DNA of 38,260 nt from Acanthaster planci (taxonomy: Eukaryota; Echinodermata; Asteroidea; Valvatida; Acanthasteridae): NCBI RefSeq assembly GCF_001949145.1, contig NW_019091590.1:126001-164260 (forward strand). The letters run 5' to 3'. Every line of letters begins with the position of its first letter. Position 1 is the first letter of the stretch. Under the pieces are notes generated by a model. That model was not told the DNA's origin and made no database searches. It was given only the letters and a program-made list of their open reading frames with translations. The position numbers and the translations under genes were made by a program. Below, piece by piece: positions 11,347 through 23,251 of this stretch.

Positions 11347-11991
11347 GTAATAGGCGGGGGGAACGCACCCCCCCAACACACAGCTGTTATTCTGTCAGAG
11401 GTGACTCTGCCCTTGCAGATATTTTCTGCAGAGGGGGCTGTCGCGACAGAAGATGATTAACCGGGTTTTACATCCGTGGATGGTGGAATCCCAACACTGG
11501 CGATAAACTAGCCTCTGCACTACTGACATGGCCTATTTATTGGAGACATTTGACGTCGATGGGAAGGAATACAGAAAAATGCAGGTACATGTACTCTTGT
11601 TCACTGGCGTTACAGATCACGCAGAAAAATGATAATAACGCACGGGTAAATTATGACGATAGACGCCTACTTATAACCTGCATTCAGTACCGGGGTTTGC
11701 CGAAGTCTCTGAAACGTGGTTTCCGAAGGGAAGATTATTTTGTTACCACGAGTGACTTGACTGTCGGCCGCATGGGCAGCACTGCCGCGTTCCATCACGT
11801 CAGATGACATCCCCGTGGTGCAATGAAGACTTTTCTGTCTACCCCAGGTGTATCGCGTGCTCAACTCTTCAGAGGGCCTGCTAGTTATTTTTCACTCACC
11901 ACTGGCAACATTCTTGTCTCCCTTATGCCCAGAGCCATCCGCATGTAAAGTAATTCGTTGGAGAGTGTGTATTTTGGTCTACAGACAATAG

Positions 11992-12481
11992 ACACTGTAC
12001 ACAACTTCAATTTGTCTCTGGAGCCGACCTGCGAGTTCTCCCATCCCGAAAGAAATCCTGTGGACTGTGTACCAGTACGACAAGGCTTATGTACCATCTC
12101 CGCCTGTCTTGTTCCGTGACTATAGGAAAATCGATTGCCGGTGTAACTAATCCCCTGATCGACAGTATGGATCCATTAGTCGGGGAGCTGCCATCCGGTG
12201 AAAAGTCCACAGTGCTCCAGGGGAGTGCATATAGGATGGTGGACGAGGAGGGACCTGAATTTTTGTTCTCCGGAGGAGTTCTCAATGGGGCCAGCACACG
12301 CTGGGGGACAGCTTCGTCTTCGAGTGCCCCTCGAGCATCGTCGGAAATTCGACGCTCTCGCCAAACATACTCGAGATTGTTGTCTTGGCACGGAAGGCGG
12401 TGACTATATGGATGCAAACGCGCGCTCTCTCCCTCTCTCAGCTCACATTGAATGGAATACTAATACGCAAAGCCCCCAATT
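11992..12481 (+). pseudogene. Weak REJ-like reading frame, split by a stop-containing gap
   Basis: In one frame, 11992-12147 reads to PKEILWTVYQYDKAYVPSPP and then VLFRDYRKIDCR. The same frame is closed until about 12256, then reads QWGQHTLGDSFVFECPSSIV, then GNSTLSPNILEIVV, up to a stop at 12481. The joined pattern (W-x-V-x-x-Y-D, then a hydrophobic T-L-G-D-x-F-V-F-E strand) recalls receptor-for-egg-jelly (REJ) regions of polycystin-1-like proteins. A 138-base gap with GT at 12141 and AG at 12277-12278 joins them in phase, so it may be an intron or a decayed gene. There is no start codon, and the family call is from memory of pattern only. It could be non-coding. Confidence 0.2.
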
Positions 12482-13688
12482 AAAAGACAGTCAGCCAATC
12501 GTTTGAGATTATCCACAGCCACACACTTTCGGTTTACTAAAGGCTGTCTGCTTGTCTCCGAATCGAACGTTCGTGGCATGATTCCAGTTTGCGCCCTTTT
12601 CGGGCTGCATTCAGTAGCCGTTTACTAGTGTAGGCAAAAAATTGCTCGCAACAGCGTTTCTGCATAAAGAAACACCCAACTTAACCATATTGTGGTCATG
12701 GATATCAAGGACAATTCCAAACCTCAAAAATATTTAGAGAAGGATTTTTCAGTGGTAGTGGTAGCCTGGACGAAATGCAAGAATGATGAGGCCATTTTAC
12801 TGCGTGCTTGCAGCGCATCGTAATTAAGGGACATCGTGGATGGAATCCGTCCTTCGTAGCCTTGAGAATCTACAGCGGTAGAAAAACATCTTCCAGGGCA
12901 AACAGTATCGCTTACTAACCGGCTGTTTATAATTGTTTCTCAAATAGCGTCTGTTCTAATTAGCTGCAACGAGCAGTGACACGTGGCTTACGAGTCGGAT
13001 ATCGTATATGTAGTCAGGAATTCCTTTTCGGTCAGGCCTCCTCATCAGGACAGGACGGCGCGCATCGCTACATCGATAAACGGATATGCCGGCAAACGTT
13101 CTCCGTAATAGCCAAACACTTATCTGTAGTGGTGTATCACTCAGGCCATAATATGCAATCCAATTAGAGTGCCAATGTGTATTTGCTAAACCGCCAATGT
13201 GATTCGAAGGCACGAAGATGCAATACGAGGAATGGTGCTAACGTGCGTTTTATAAAATCCACCATTTTCCATTCCTCGAAACTGAAATCATTGTGTTGGC
13301 ACATTTATCACAAAATCAGTCGAGCTGGACAGTTAGGCTTCGCGCGCAGAAAAACACAGCCAAGTTCATGACTAGAAAACTCCTGCGGTAAACCCTGTAG
13401 GCTATTTCATGCCATTTCAGTTTCCAAATAGGAAGAGGCCTCGAAAGTTTTTTTTTCAAGCTTGTTGCTGTTTCTACACCCAAGGATATCCCAAAAGAAA
13501 CCCATTAATTTTCATTGATGATAAAGTCAAAAGCTGTATTCGAGGGTGTCCCTTGGCCCTTTAGTTTGACGGGTCTTTGTGAAGCTGGGTCATGGTGCAC
13601 TAGTTTTGGTAGGGCAGTGCCTTAGGAACCATGATTTTTTTCTTTTTCATACACAAAAATTAATTCCCTAAATTAAACCGTTTGTTAT
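12482..13688. other. No gene recognised
   Basis: Short frames only on both strands; no repeats or RNA structure noted. Confidence 0.5.
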
Positions 13689-13922
13689 GCAGGGTGGATC
13701 CAGGAATTCTTCCAGTGGGGGTCGGGCCGGAGATTTGTGTTAACGTCTCATTTTTGCAGACAAGAGGAAACGATGATGAAACATAACATGACATACACTG
13801 TTTACAATGATACTGTTGCAATTACCTGTATACACTTTTGTAATGTTTTATTATTTTTCCCATTTAAAAAAACCCTTTTTTGCTTCAGAGCGGATGTTTG
13901 AACCCCCCCATCCGCCGCTGAG
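13689..13922. mobile_element. hAT-like miniature element
   Basis: The left end CAGGGTGGATCCAGG and the right end (reverse complement CAGCGGCGGATGG) form short imperfect inverted termini starting with CAG, as in many hAT-type elements. The interior of about 230 bases contains no transposase. The same terminal block (ggatccaggaatt) occurs in the opposite orientation at 21350-21374. No clean eight-base target duplication was found. Confidence 0.5.
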
Positions 13923-16138
13923 TATGACGCCGCTGTCTCAAAAGTAGCCGCACGTTCTCCGCGCCTTGCACATGCAGTTTGGGAAGTCGTTGCCAGGTAA
14001 CAAAGAGAAGCTGTCAATTCAGTCTTTCCAGAGTATGAGAGTCGCAGGCCTCCTGGGCCAGTTTTCGTACATTTGCTGGTGCCATGCAGATGTCAATAGT
14101 CCAGAAAGTTAAGGATCAGATTTTCCGTCTATTGCCACAAGCGCCAATCTCTCAGGCCAAACAGAAGCATTGTTGGTGAACACCTTGTCAATAAAAGCAA
14201 TGGGTTTGTCAACGGTAGCCTTTGTCCATTTGTCGATGCACAGGAAATGTATAAAACGGCAGTTTATTTTGTTCGTACAACTGTGTTGCATTGAGGGCTG
14301 TCACCAACATATTGTACAATGATGCACGCCAACGTTGGGACTGTTCAAAAATCGATGCGAAATCAATAAAAAAAACACGTGCCCTGGAGTCGTATAGAAC
14401 TTACGAAACAATGGGTCCCCTTGGTGCTCTAGCCCCGTGGAGGAATGGTCTTTTTTGGTGGTCAGCTCAGAAGTCATGCTTACAGCTAAGAACGACGGGC
14501 TCCTGATAATGAAGGGGAAAAGTGGACACAGTGGCCGCCGTTTCGTTTCCCATCCCCTTCCCATCCCATTCCCTTCGAGACTTGCAGTGTCCATCTGGAC
14601 AATTCGATTGTCAAGAGGCTTAAGCAGGTTTACAAGGATCATAAATTACAGGGTATTTCACTGGTTGTCGTGTTTGATAAAAACTAGCACGCTCTCTCTC
14701 GTCCGTCTGACGAGCTATCTTCTCAAGATGGAGGGTGAAATTCTGTCATCTTTTACAATCTTCAAATTTTGCGAGCATTATCCTGATTATCCCCATCCCT
14801 TCTGAAAAGGACAGGAAACTAATCGTTTTTTTCCTCCACCGAATTTTGAATTTTCCAGTTCTAAATAGCAATAGCGGCAGGACTAGATGGTTGTACATGT
14901 ACATGTATCCACGCAAGGAGAGCACGGATTTTGGAGGCAAACTCTTGATGGCGCATTTTATCGACAAACCGTCTGCCCTAGTTAACGGCTCTATTCCCGT
15001 TTCTTTGCTGCGCGCTTACGGCTGAATTATTCTTGAAATTTGTTGTTGAATACGTACAGGTGCACTTTCAAATGATTTACAGTCAAATAGTGTACACGAT
15101 TAAAACAACAAATGGAAACAGACATAGAGGTTAATGACGTAAATCTCATGAACTCAAAACATGCATAGTATATGTCTCAACCGTCGCGTTCTAAATTCCA
15201 CGCCATGTGGGCTGAATCATACGTTTGAATGGGCTTTCAACCTTGTTTTCATCAACCCACGTACAACAATACAACGGTTGATTTATTCAACCTGTTTTCA
15301 TAGTAAACAGCTGGCTTATCCTTTATACAGTATATCACCATAAAAGTATCAGTTAAGAGAATTTGCTACCCCTATGTCCTTGGGACAGGCAAACTGGTAC
15401 TGGAAATTTGCATAGCTGGAGTGCCACCATATTTACACTCTGACCCCTTCACCATTATTGTGAGATTATGCATGGCAAATGTAATAAGCTACCAACCTTC
15501 AAAGTGCTTAACGTGCCGGTAGATTATTGTCGTAAATTTCAAGGTTTTTGACCAACTTGCTCGTAAATACAGAGGGTTATTTAAATACGGAAAATATCTT
15601 CATCCCTAAAAAAGGCAGCGTGCGTTGCCGGTAACTGTTTACGTCGCGTCACAAGCAGCTGCAACCTTTGGTTCTTTGTCACAAGTGGCGTCAGGACTTT
15701 TTTGGTTCCTCAATAAGGAGCCCCTTATGAGGTACTACGCACGAAAGGGGAATGTTGTTAACATCTCGTAAACCTTGCGCATCGGGGAAAGGGGGGCAAG
15801 GCTATAGGGCTATATCGAGAGCACTAAAATTCCTTTTAATACAGATTGACACGAAAATAATGAACTTCCTCGTTTTCATCCCTACAAAGACCAGCTTTTA
15901 TACTTCGAAACTCGTTAGAACCCGTTCTTTTTTTAAACCTGACCTTAATGAATCATATTTATGTTAAACTGGGGCGCATTTCAGCTGCACAATACTTTGC
16001 CTACGTATGCGCATCACCACATGTAATAACAATAAAGGCGTATCAGGTAACTGGTAGTCTGTGGAAAGGACGTTGATTTTAGCAAATTGTTATCTAAATA
16101 ATGAATGTCTGTGAGTGCAGTGATAATGATAATTTCAT
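13923..16138. other. No gene recognised
   Basis: Overlapping frames on both strands at 14301-14805 (up to 122 codons) show no domain. A tgtacatgtacatgta run lies at about 14893-14907. No exon with matching splice sites was found. Confidence 0.45.
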
Positions 16139-16233
16139 GAGTTGACAGATGAAATGTTCGATTCCACGAGTTCCATTCCACGAGGCGAAGCCTCAAGCGT
16201 CGTGGAATGGAACATTTTATCTGTCACCTCGTT
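16139..16233. repeat. Inverted repeat with nested hairpin
   Basis: The left arm 16139-16170 (gagttgacagatgaaatgtt and on) pairs with the right arm 16199-16233 (reverse complement aacgaggtgacagataaaat and on). In the middle, attccacgaggcgaagcctc and cgtcgtggaat form another stem. It is a compact, probably mobile, foldback sequence. No gene overlaps it. Confidence 0.65.
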
Positions 16234-17925
16234 AAAATTCTTGTACCATTGCACAAATTTAAAACATTCAGTATTGGTATTATTGCAGTGGCACCACGCT
16301 CACATAGTACATGCAAGTGATGGTTCGCGCGCCTTGCATTCTTGGGCTGTTGTGATTTGCCAGGGTATGGTTGGTGCATCCTTTCTTGAGTTTACTAAGG
16401 ATGCGCGCTTGCTTGCGGTGTCACCCATAGATATCATGATTTCTATGGATGTCTCCGCTGATCATAATTTAAAATGAAGATCAATGGGCGTCAATTCGTC
16501 TTAGACTGTGGTAGGTGAGTGTGGTTCAGTTCAGTTTAAACCATGCCCGCTGCACATTACGTGGAACCATGGAACCGGAAGTTAACGCGTAACTTTGGTG
16601 TTCATCCAATGGGAGCTTGTAATCAGTGGTGCTTGCGTGTATATGACGAGGTCACTTATGAACTGGACACACTCATTAGCTCCTTGCCAAAGATTTGTCT
16701 ATATAGAGCCTGGATACGAAAGAACCATATATTGAATCCACTTTAAAATCAATGTGGAGAACCTGATCTGCGGCACTTTTAATTAATTCATGCACTTTGT
16801 GTATGTGGTCGTCACATGCCAATGGGCTTCCTAGTGGATTCATTGTGTGTGATCTGTGTCACCGAAAAGGGAATTTTGAAAAACGTTGCCCAGGTTAACA
16901 GATTTCTGTTTGTAATTTAAATAACTAAATAAAAAAACTATTGTCAGGGGAAAAAAGGAAATAACTGCCAAAAGACCACATGAAGCTGTACTGAATATCG
17001 GCTATCTTGGAGTGGTCAGGAGCGAACTGGTCAAAATACAACTTCAAATGCGTGGCTGGTGTATAGGTATCCGCTGTCCCCGCTTTCTGTAGAGATCAGT
17101 TCTCCTTACTAACATTATGGTCCTCTAAAGCAATGTTACGAAAATGATTACAATAATTGTCCTCCTTCCCAGACATCCCGGTGCCGAATGTGAATAGACC
17201 GAATTATTCCATATACGTTGGTGTGTAGCAGACTGAAACATATTCCATTAAAATACTGAATTAAAAATAGAACCGCTCAATGGATGAATGTACATGTGTA
17301 CATTTTCTATTGTACCACTGTGTGATTCAGAAAAGTAATTACACGAAAACGCAGCCATGTGGCCGGCGCCTACCATTAGGTCATCATTAGACAGACATTT
17401 TCATAATATCTCGGAAGATTGATGAGTTATGATTGTCATTAACTTCCTTTGGAACCACGTGAACCGCGAATTAAACAAGTTCACGTCGCTTCCAGGACAG
17501 TCTTTTCATCCTATGAACCATTATGGCTCATAGTTTTTGGGATCATGATGACAGTTATGTTATAAGTTAAACAGCTGCTTCCCACCACTCAATTGCGTCT
17601 TAAACCACTACGCATGCTTCATTTGAATGTGACTGCGGCGAATTTTCAGACCAAGTTGTTATTCTCCTTGTTCGTCAGTCTAAAAAATTGTTCAATTTGT
17701 GTGCAATTCGAGGCTTTGTATAAGTCGTGCTCGAGAACAAAAAAGCAAAATAATTGCGTGCGCTTCCAAAATGACTCATTTGACTGTGGTTTTAAGAGAA
17801 CCATCGATGATACCTCGACCTTTCGGTCAGTGCGGCTTGATCATCGTGGCACACATTTTCCAATGGAGCCTGAAAGTAAAAAAAGGTCATACAGCGAACT
17901 TCCGGAACCTTCGCGTGGTCCTCTA
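16234..17925. other. No gene recognised
   Basis: Frames of 111 and 115 codons (16142-16477 and 17593-17940) have no recognisable domain. The latter runs into the left inverted end of the 17.93-kb element. Confidence 0.45.
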
Positions 17926-19169
17926 GGAACACTGATGTAGGAATTTTGCCTTTGTGTTCCTCAAGTAATATTTGGGAAAAGTCATCTGGAGATGGGTAAA
18001 AACCGAAATTCATTGACGACCTTTCACTTCCGACAATATCGTTCCTAGGTCTCCTCGTTCTTGCAAGCTTATTTTCACTTCATGAGCGTGTGAAAACGAA
18101 ATTGTACATTTACGTTGCAAAGAAATACCCACATGCAGTCGATATAGGTTCTTGATTCAGTCGAGTTGACGTGACATCGTTCTTGTCAGCAACGGTAGAT
18201 TACACTTTAGAATCTTTCATAAACGCAGATTATTCCTTTAAGTTTATTTCCTCGTAAATTGGAAAGTCCTTCAAATATTTAGGTCAGTTTTTAGTTCAGC
18301 TTTTACCAACAGACTACCATCAATGTAGTTTCGTAACAGTTCACATTATGCGTACGAGACCCACGAATGGCACTGATCTTTATGTATTTTAGATGAGAGG
18401 TCAGATTTTGGCAGGATTTTTCTCTCTCAGGTCTGGTAATTTTTCAGTTTTTAAAACTTAATATGCTAGCAAGTATTTTTACAAAGGCTGTTTTCCGAGG
18501 TGATTTGTTAAGAAGTAAACGAGGGGGAAAAATAACAAATTCTTAAACTGTTGCAGAAGCACGCCACCAGGAGTCAACTTTCAGGCTCTGTAGAGCCTGG
18601 GAGTAACAGGCCACAGTTTCAGAATACAGCTTCAGGTATGAAATGGCTGTTCATTAAGCTCACGGTAGAATGTGCGAGTGTGCACTGGCGCATACACCTG
18701 CATCTGTTTCCAACATTTTGTGATGCACATGTCGCAACTTTCGAAACACAGCTGTGCCAAGGCTTCCGGAAGCGCAGGCGTCAACTTTTCTGGCTGGAGC
18801 GTGCACTCGCCGCAAATATTTGGGTGCGTTCGCGCAGTTACTCCTGTCAACACAAGGGAGGATGCGCGCGCATTACTCTCGGGACTATACTCCTGCATGA
18901 CGGGGAGTATACTCTCGCTGATCAGCGCGGCGTAATCCTGCCGTTTGTGTACTTCGGGGGAGTACTCAGGTGTCTGCAGTTAGGTAAATCTTTGCAACGA
19001 TGTACAATCTCGTTTTCAAGTAAGAACGGGGAAAATTTGCAAGAACAAGGTGACCTATAGGAACGATACTGCTGGAAGTAAAAGGTCGTTAATGAAATTC
19101 GTTTTTTACCCATCTCCAGGTGACTTTTACTCATGCGAGGAGGACATAGGTAAAATTCTGACATGAGTG
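17926..19169. mobile_element. 1.24-kb element with about 140-bp inverted ends
   Basis: The segments 17926-18066 and 19024-19169 are inverted copies (about 75-80%). They share aacactgatgt/aacactcatgt at the outer end, ctggagatgggtaaaaa, cgaccttt, acttcc, tatcgttccta and ttgttcttgcaa-like inner blocks. The roughly 960-base interior has open stretches on both strands (up to 169 codons at 18551-19060) but none that I recognise as a transposase. It is a candidate non-autonomous DNA transposon. The outermost bases and a target duplication need alignment to other copies. Confidence 0.65.
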
Positions 19170-19800
19170 TTTGTTGGGGTGATTTCAGTTAGAAAAAAAG
19201 CCTAGCGCAAGTATTAATAAGACCTTTTTATTTCTTGCCCTTTATAAATACGCCTACCCATGAATTTCCCTTTTTTTCTTCGTCATGTCAACAATTCTGA
19301 CGGGGGTGTTGGTTAGGACGGTGATATGCCTTGAGCTGTTTTTTTTTCCTCCAGTGGCGTAAATATACTTGCGGGTATGCGGTGAGTTGAATTCTTATCT
19401 AAGAGACGTCTATACCATGTTGGCACGCCCTCTTCTGTCCATGCACAGTTCAGATTCCCCAGTCCCCCAGAATTTTGGACTGGTTCCCGTCCCTATTATA
19501 TGTAGGGACCGGTAGCTAGCTGCGATTAGCCCTGTCAGTTTGGATGCTGAATATTTAAGTTTTTGTCAGGCCCATGGCAATGCCTTAACATGAAACACGT
19601 TTCAGCGGGGAGCTAAATAAAACACAAATAGTTATCCTTGCTAGGCCTCTGTTGATCACCGTGTGGTAATTTATTTTTCAATGACTATCATTGATACATC
19701 ATTTTACGGCAATTTATTTCAAATCAGTGGTTATTGTGTTAAATATTAGATAAATGAACCATTTATGGTGAAGTTATTTTCAGTAAAAGCAACCATGCTT

Positions 19801-19906
19801 TCACCTTCTGTTTAATTTGTACATAAAGCGGGCATCGTTTCCTTATTTACATACTCTTGGCACGATTCTGTCGGTAATTCCACTACTTCCAGTCCCTACG
19901 TTCGGA
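19801..19906 (+). repeat. Diverged repeat, copy c (5' part)
   Basis: This aligns with 4945-5051. Shared blocks are gcttgattt/gtttaattt, gggcatcgtttcct, gattctg and agtccctacgttcgga. The sequence after 19906 no longer follows copy b. Confidence 0.55.
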
Positions 19907-21289
19907 GGACGTGTGTAAGGCGTCTGGTGACAACATACGGGACGGGAACCAGTCTACCGGGATTTACACCGCTACGTCGTCCTCTCTTCCACATTTCTCA
20001 TTTTTTTGTTAGTATATTCAAAGACTGGTACAGTTTCTGTTCTTTTTTACCCATCTTTTCTACACCACCGTTTGCCCCCTGTCCTGATGGGGTCTGAGTG
20101 AGAGCGTGAGAAATGTTTTCCCCAAAGACAATGATGACATTGAAATAACGCAGCTGTAAGTGCGATAACAACACCGTGCACCGGACGCTCACAGCAGGTC
20201 TGGGCATCAAGAACAAAGCTGCGCGTGGGCACACACACTCGCTTCTCCTTGAACTTGTTATCATTGGACTCTTTTGTCACTTTGGATCGCGCAGTACAGA
20301 GGAGACATGCTATCACCTCCCTCTGCATACGAGGACTTCTCGCCCCAATTCAACAGAATCCTCGGTGAGTCCTTGTCCCAAGTCTTTCTGGATTTGCGGG
20401 TGACATCACTCAGTGGGGAACGGAAACACTGGCTGCCACTGTCGTCCATCAGTCGTCAAAGCTATGAACGAGCTCCAAGAAACAAAATTTCCCCGCCCAG
20501 TCCTTCGGGAAGTGACTAGCGGCCACGCCAATCCGTGGGCAAGGATCAGAGTCCACAGCTTTTGTGGCCCACCATATAGGCCTACAATGTACTTTAAACC
20601 ACCAATTTTGTTTGTAACTGCCCGTCAGGTAGATGTGGAAACAAAAACTAAAACAAAAAAACAAACCAACATTGGATAGGTATGAAAGTAAGAAAGCCCA
20701 TTAGCGCCGTACGAAAGCCCATAAGCGCCAAGCAAAAATGTGTTATTCCGAATTCGCAATCCGTCATTACGGATTCACAATCACAATCTGAAGTCGTTGG
20801 TATATTACTTGTGTACATCGACGTGTGTACATTGGCGGCCAGGCCAAGTGCATAATAACATTTTCTATGCGCAAGGCAGTCCCGTAACGTATTCCGAATC
20901 CGTAATAAAGGATTGTGATAACGGATTACGAGTCAGTATTAACGAAAATAATACTGGACTTCCAAACAGTCCCCGTACCGACCCTTCTCATAAATCAAAC
21001 CTAAAATCACCGAAAACTCAGGAATCTGTGATGTGAATTAAATACCCTCTGTATCCAAAATGAACAACACAACCCCGGTCTTGTCTGTTATGCACATTGA
21101 GTTCGTTTAACTAATGTTAATTTAACACTATATATGGCTTATGTGAGGTATGTGCGCGGTGAACTGCCATGAACCATCTCAATGAGCTAATTAAAATGGG
21201 GAAAAATGAGATAACAATAAGGATTTTAAAATGACATCCTGTAAGGGTTACTATTTGTTCATCAGTAACAATGTAATGTGTTATGTGCC
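19907..21289. other. No gene established; strong donor-like site
   Basis: A GC-richer patch at 20170-20560 holds overlapping frames on both strands and a consensus donor TCG-GTGAGTCC at 20366. I cannot tie it to a recognised domain or a partner exon. Confidence 0.4.
20740..20940. repeat. Imperfect repeats of a GGATTC/GTAATCCG-type motif
   Basis: The motifs attccgaattcgcaatccgt, attacggattcacaatcac, gtattccgaatccgtaataa and ataacggattacgag are related and occur in both orientations around a 100-base centre. This suggests a small decayed inverted-repeat element. Pairing is patchy. Confidence 0.35.
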
Positions 21290-21374
21290 CCCACCAGTCT
21301 GCAACAATCGGGCATGAAAAAATCTGAATGGCCTGCCCCCTCCCCCTTGAGAAATTCCTGGATCCGCCCCTGAA
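21290..21374 (-). mobile_element. hAT-like terminal fragment, opposite orientation
   Basis: On the minus strand this starts CAGGGGCGGATCCAGGAATT followed by a G-rich run, the same terminus as at 13689. The other end is not recognisable, so it is a fragment or a copy with a diverged second terminus. Confidence 0.5.
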
Positions 21375-23059
21375 TCACAACACGCTTTGGGGAAAAATGT
21401 GTTGCCAATACAATGTCACGACTGTTTATGTTCCGTCACGGCCACTATACCTTGCAGTTTAAACTCGACCAATGAGATGCTTTTTTTGGTGAAAACGAGA
21501 GAGAGATTTCTTGCAAATCACGACTATACGTGCTCAGTCACGTCATACAGGAGCTTAAAGTGACAATCTGCGTTTCCACGTTTCCGCAATAATATATGTA
21601 GGAACGAATACGAGTAGGCCTACCGCTCTCTTCGATATGCCTGAATTTGAACCCAAGTTCAGGTAAACTCGTTTTCAGCTATCGTGATCCCATGTATGTT
21701 ATGTTCGAATTTTCAGCTGCTTTTGGTTATTATTACCATTTTATTTACCCAGGCGTAAACATCTCATGTAATGAGTATCGCTGCCGTGGGAATGATGGCT
21801 GTTGAATCTAGCATTGCCACACTCCAGGGTACAGCACCACATAATGTAATCACAAGCGATTTCACGACATCAAAGCTCGATCGGCATGCGTGACTGGCCG
21901 TGTACTTACTACAGGATCGTCCGGGATGCCTCGGAGTCTTGTATCTATTATGATTGCTAATTCAGTGAAGCAGACCATTGTAAACTCCATTTTGGGGTCC
22001 GCTCGAAATGAGCCTGACAGACCCATATGTATTAAACATTGTTATCATGCGATTTTAGAACATGTTCATCACTCAGATTAAAAACTTTGTTTTGACAAAC
22101 CAGTTTATAGTTTTGTTAATGAGTAAAATAAACCAATTTTCAATGTATGTCTTTTTAGCTTTTTCTGTGCACTTCCCAGGGAACTATCTAGGTCTCAATC
22201 GCCAACAGACAGCTTCATTTATTCATTATTTAGTGGAACGATTTGTTATAAAATTTAATCTTATTCTCTGAATAATGTACCCTTTTTACTTTCAAAATGT
22301 TTAGCTTTTCTTTTCCGCGCATGATCATGTGTATTTATTCAGTGCTTTATTAATAAAAGGATCACCGATTTTATTGTCAACAAGAACAATTAATGACATC
22401 CTACAAATTTGTTACATAACGAAATGGGAATGACAGTCCCCAATTCTCTCCTAAGAGATTTCAATTAGGCCTTTTAACTTTTCAACTTTAAAGTTCTATC
22501 TTCAAATATATATGAAAGGAAATGGAATTATATAACATATGAAACATTGCTTTTTTCAAGATTCATTCGTCTTTAAAGTTCTGTTCTCGACTGTATGAAA
22601 AGCAATGTAACACACAAAAATAGTGCTTTTATAGAGATAGTTGCATCATGTTTGGATAAACCAAGCCCACATTTCTTTACCTTTACGTTTTTACATTCTT
22701 TCTTGATCTCATAGTTATGTCCTGGTATCGAGTGGGACGAGCATTCCAGTTTTCTAGTGTCATGGCCAAATCTCCATGGCAATATTGTTGGTATTGTTTT
22801 CATAATGCTGATTCACAGCACAAGAGGTGCCAAGATGTTATTTTTGCAGATCAGTTCCCATGCCTGTTTTTGGACTGAGATGACAATGCATGTGTAACCG
22901 CGACGAGACACCAGTCCGGGGGTGGGCTTTGTTGCTCGATCGACTTTGAATTTCTTTACGGAGCAACGCCTCCAGTGAACCTATTTTCGGGGGAGAGTCG
23001 GCACTCAGGAAACTGTAGGAGACTGGTTACTACCAGCTCAGCTCTCACTTCAAGGGGAT
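21375..23059. other. Upstream region of the HYR gene, no gene recognised
   Basis: AT-rich with short frames to about 22,850, then GC-richer towards exon 1. No transposon signature stood out. Confidence 0.5.
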
Positions 23060-23184
23060 CGTTTTGCTCGGTGTTGAATCGTCTGCTTTATACCTAGAAA
23101 AAGTCTCTTGGTGGGTGTCACGCGTTTGGGGGCTTACTATCGTCAGTAGATAGCTCGAGCCCACAGCGCACGGGGTCTTGCACC
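23060..23184 (+). promoter_or_regulatory. Possible core promoter and 5' UTR of the HYR gene
   Basis: A TATA-like TTTATACC lies at about 23085-23092, some 95 bases before the ATG. A start site around 23115-23125 would leave a 5' UTR of about 60-70 bases. A G-rich box (gggggtgggc, about 22918-22927) lies further upstream. The 250 bases before the ATG are richer in G and C than the sequence further upstream. There is no direct evidence for the start site; a longer UTR or an upstream non-coding exon is equally possible. Confidence 0.3.
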
Positions 23185-23251
23185 ATGACGACCAAAGCAG
23201 CAGTGTGGACTGCGATTTTTGTTCTCAGCATTGAGCTTGCTGCGGCACAAC
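23185..23251 (+). CDS. Exon 1: signal peptide
   Basis: The ATG has a favourable context (caccATGa, A at -3). It opens a 22-codon reading frame starting MTTKAAVWTAIFV and ending in ELAAAQ: a short basic start, a hydrophobic core and a small-residue AxA cleavage site, which is a textbook secretory signal. The exon ends in C followed by GTAAGT, a consensus donor, in phase 1. That matches the phase needed by the EGF-like exon 5.8 kb downstream. Reading through the donor gives only a short unrelated tail. No other signal-peptide start in matching phase was seen between here and exon 2. An alternative or additional first exon cannot be excluded without transcript data. Confidence 0.6.

Noticed and set aside
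12007-12417. 136-codon minus-strand frame overlapping 104- and 102-codon plus-strand frames
   Set aside because: Overlapping long frames on both strands point to few stop codons in GC-rich sequence rather than to three genes; none resembles a known protein.
20274-20519. 81-codon frame with a consensus donor inside (20366)
   Set aside because: No partner exon or recognisable domain; a single donor match is common by chance in a window of this size.
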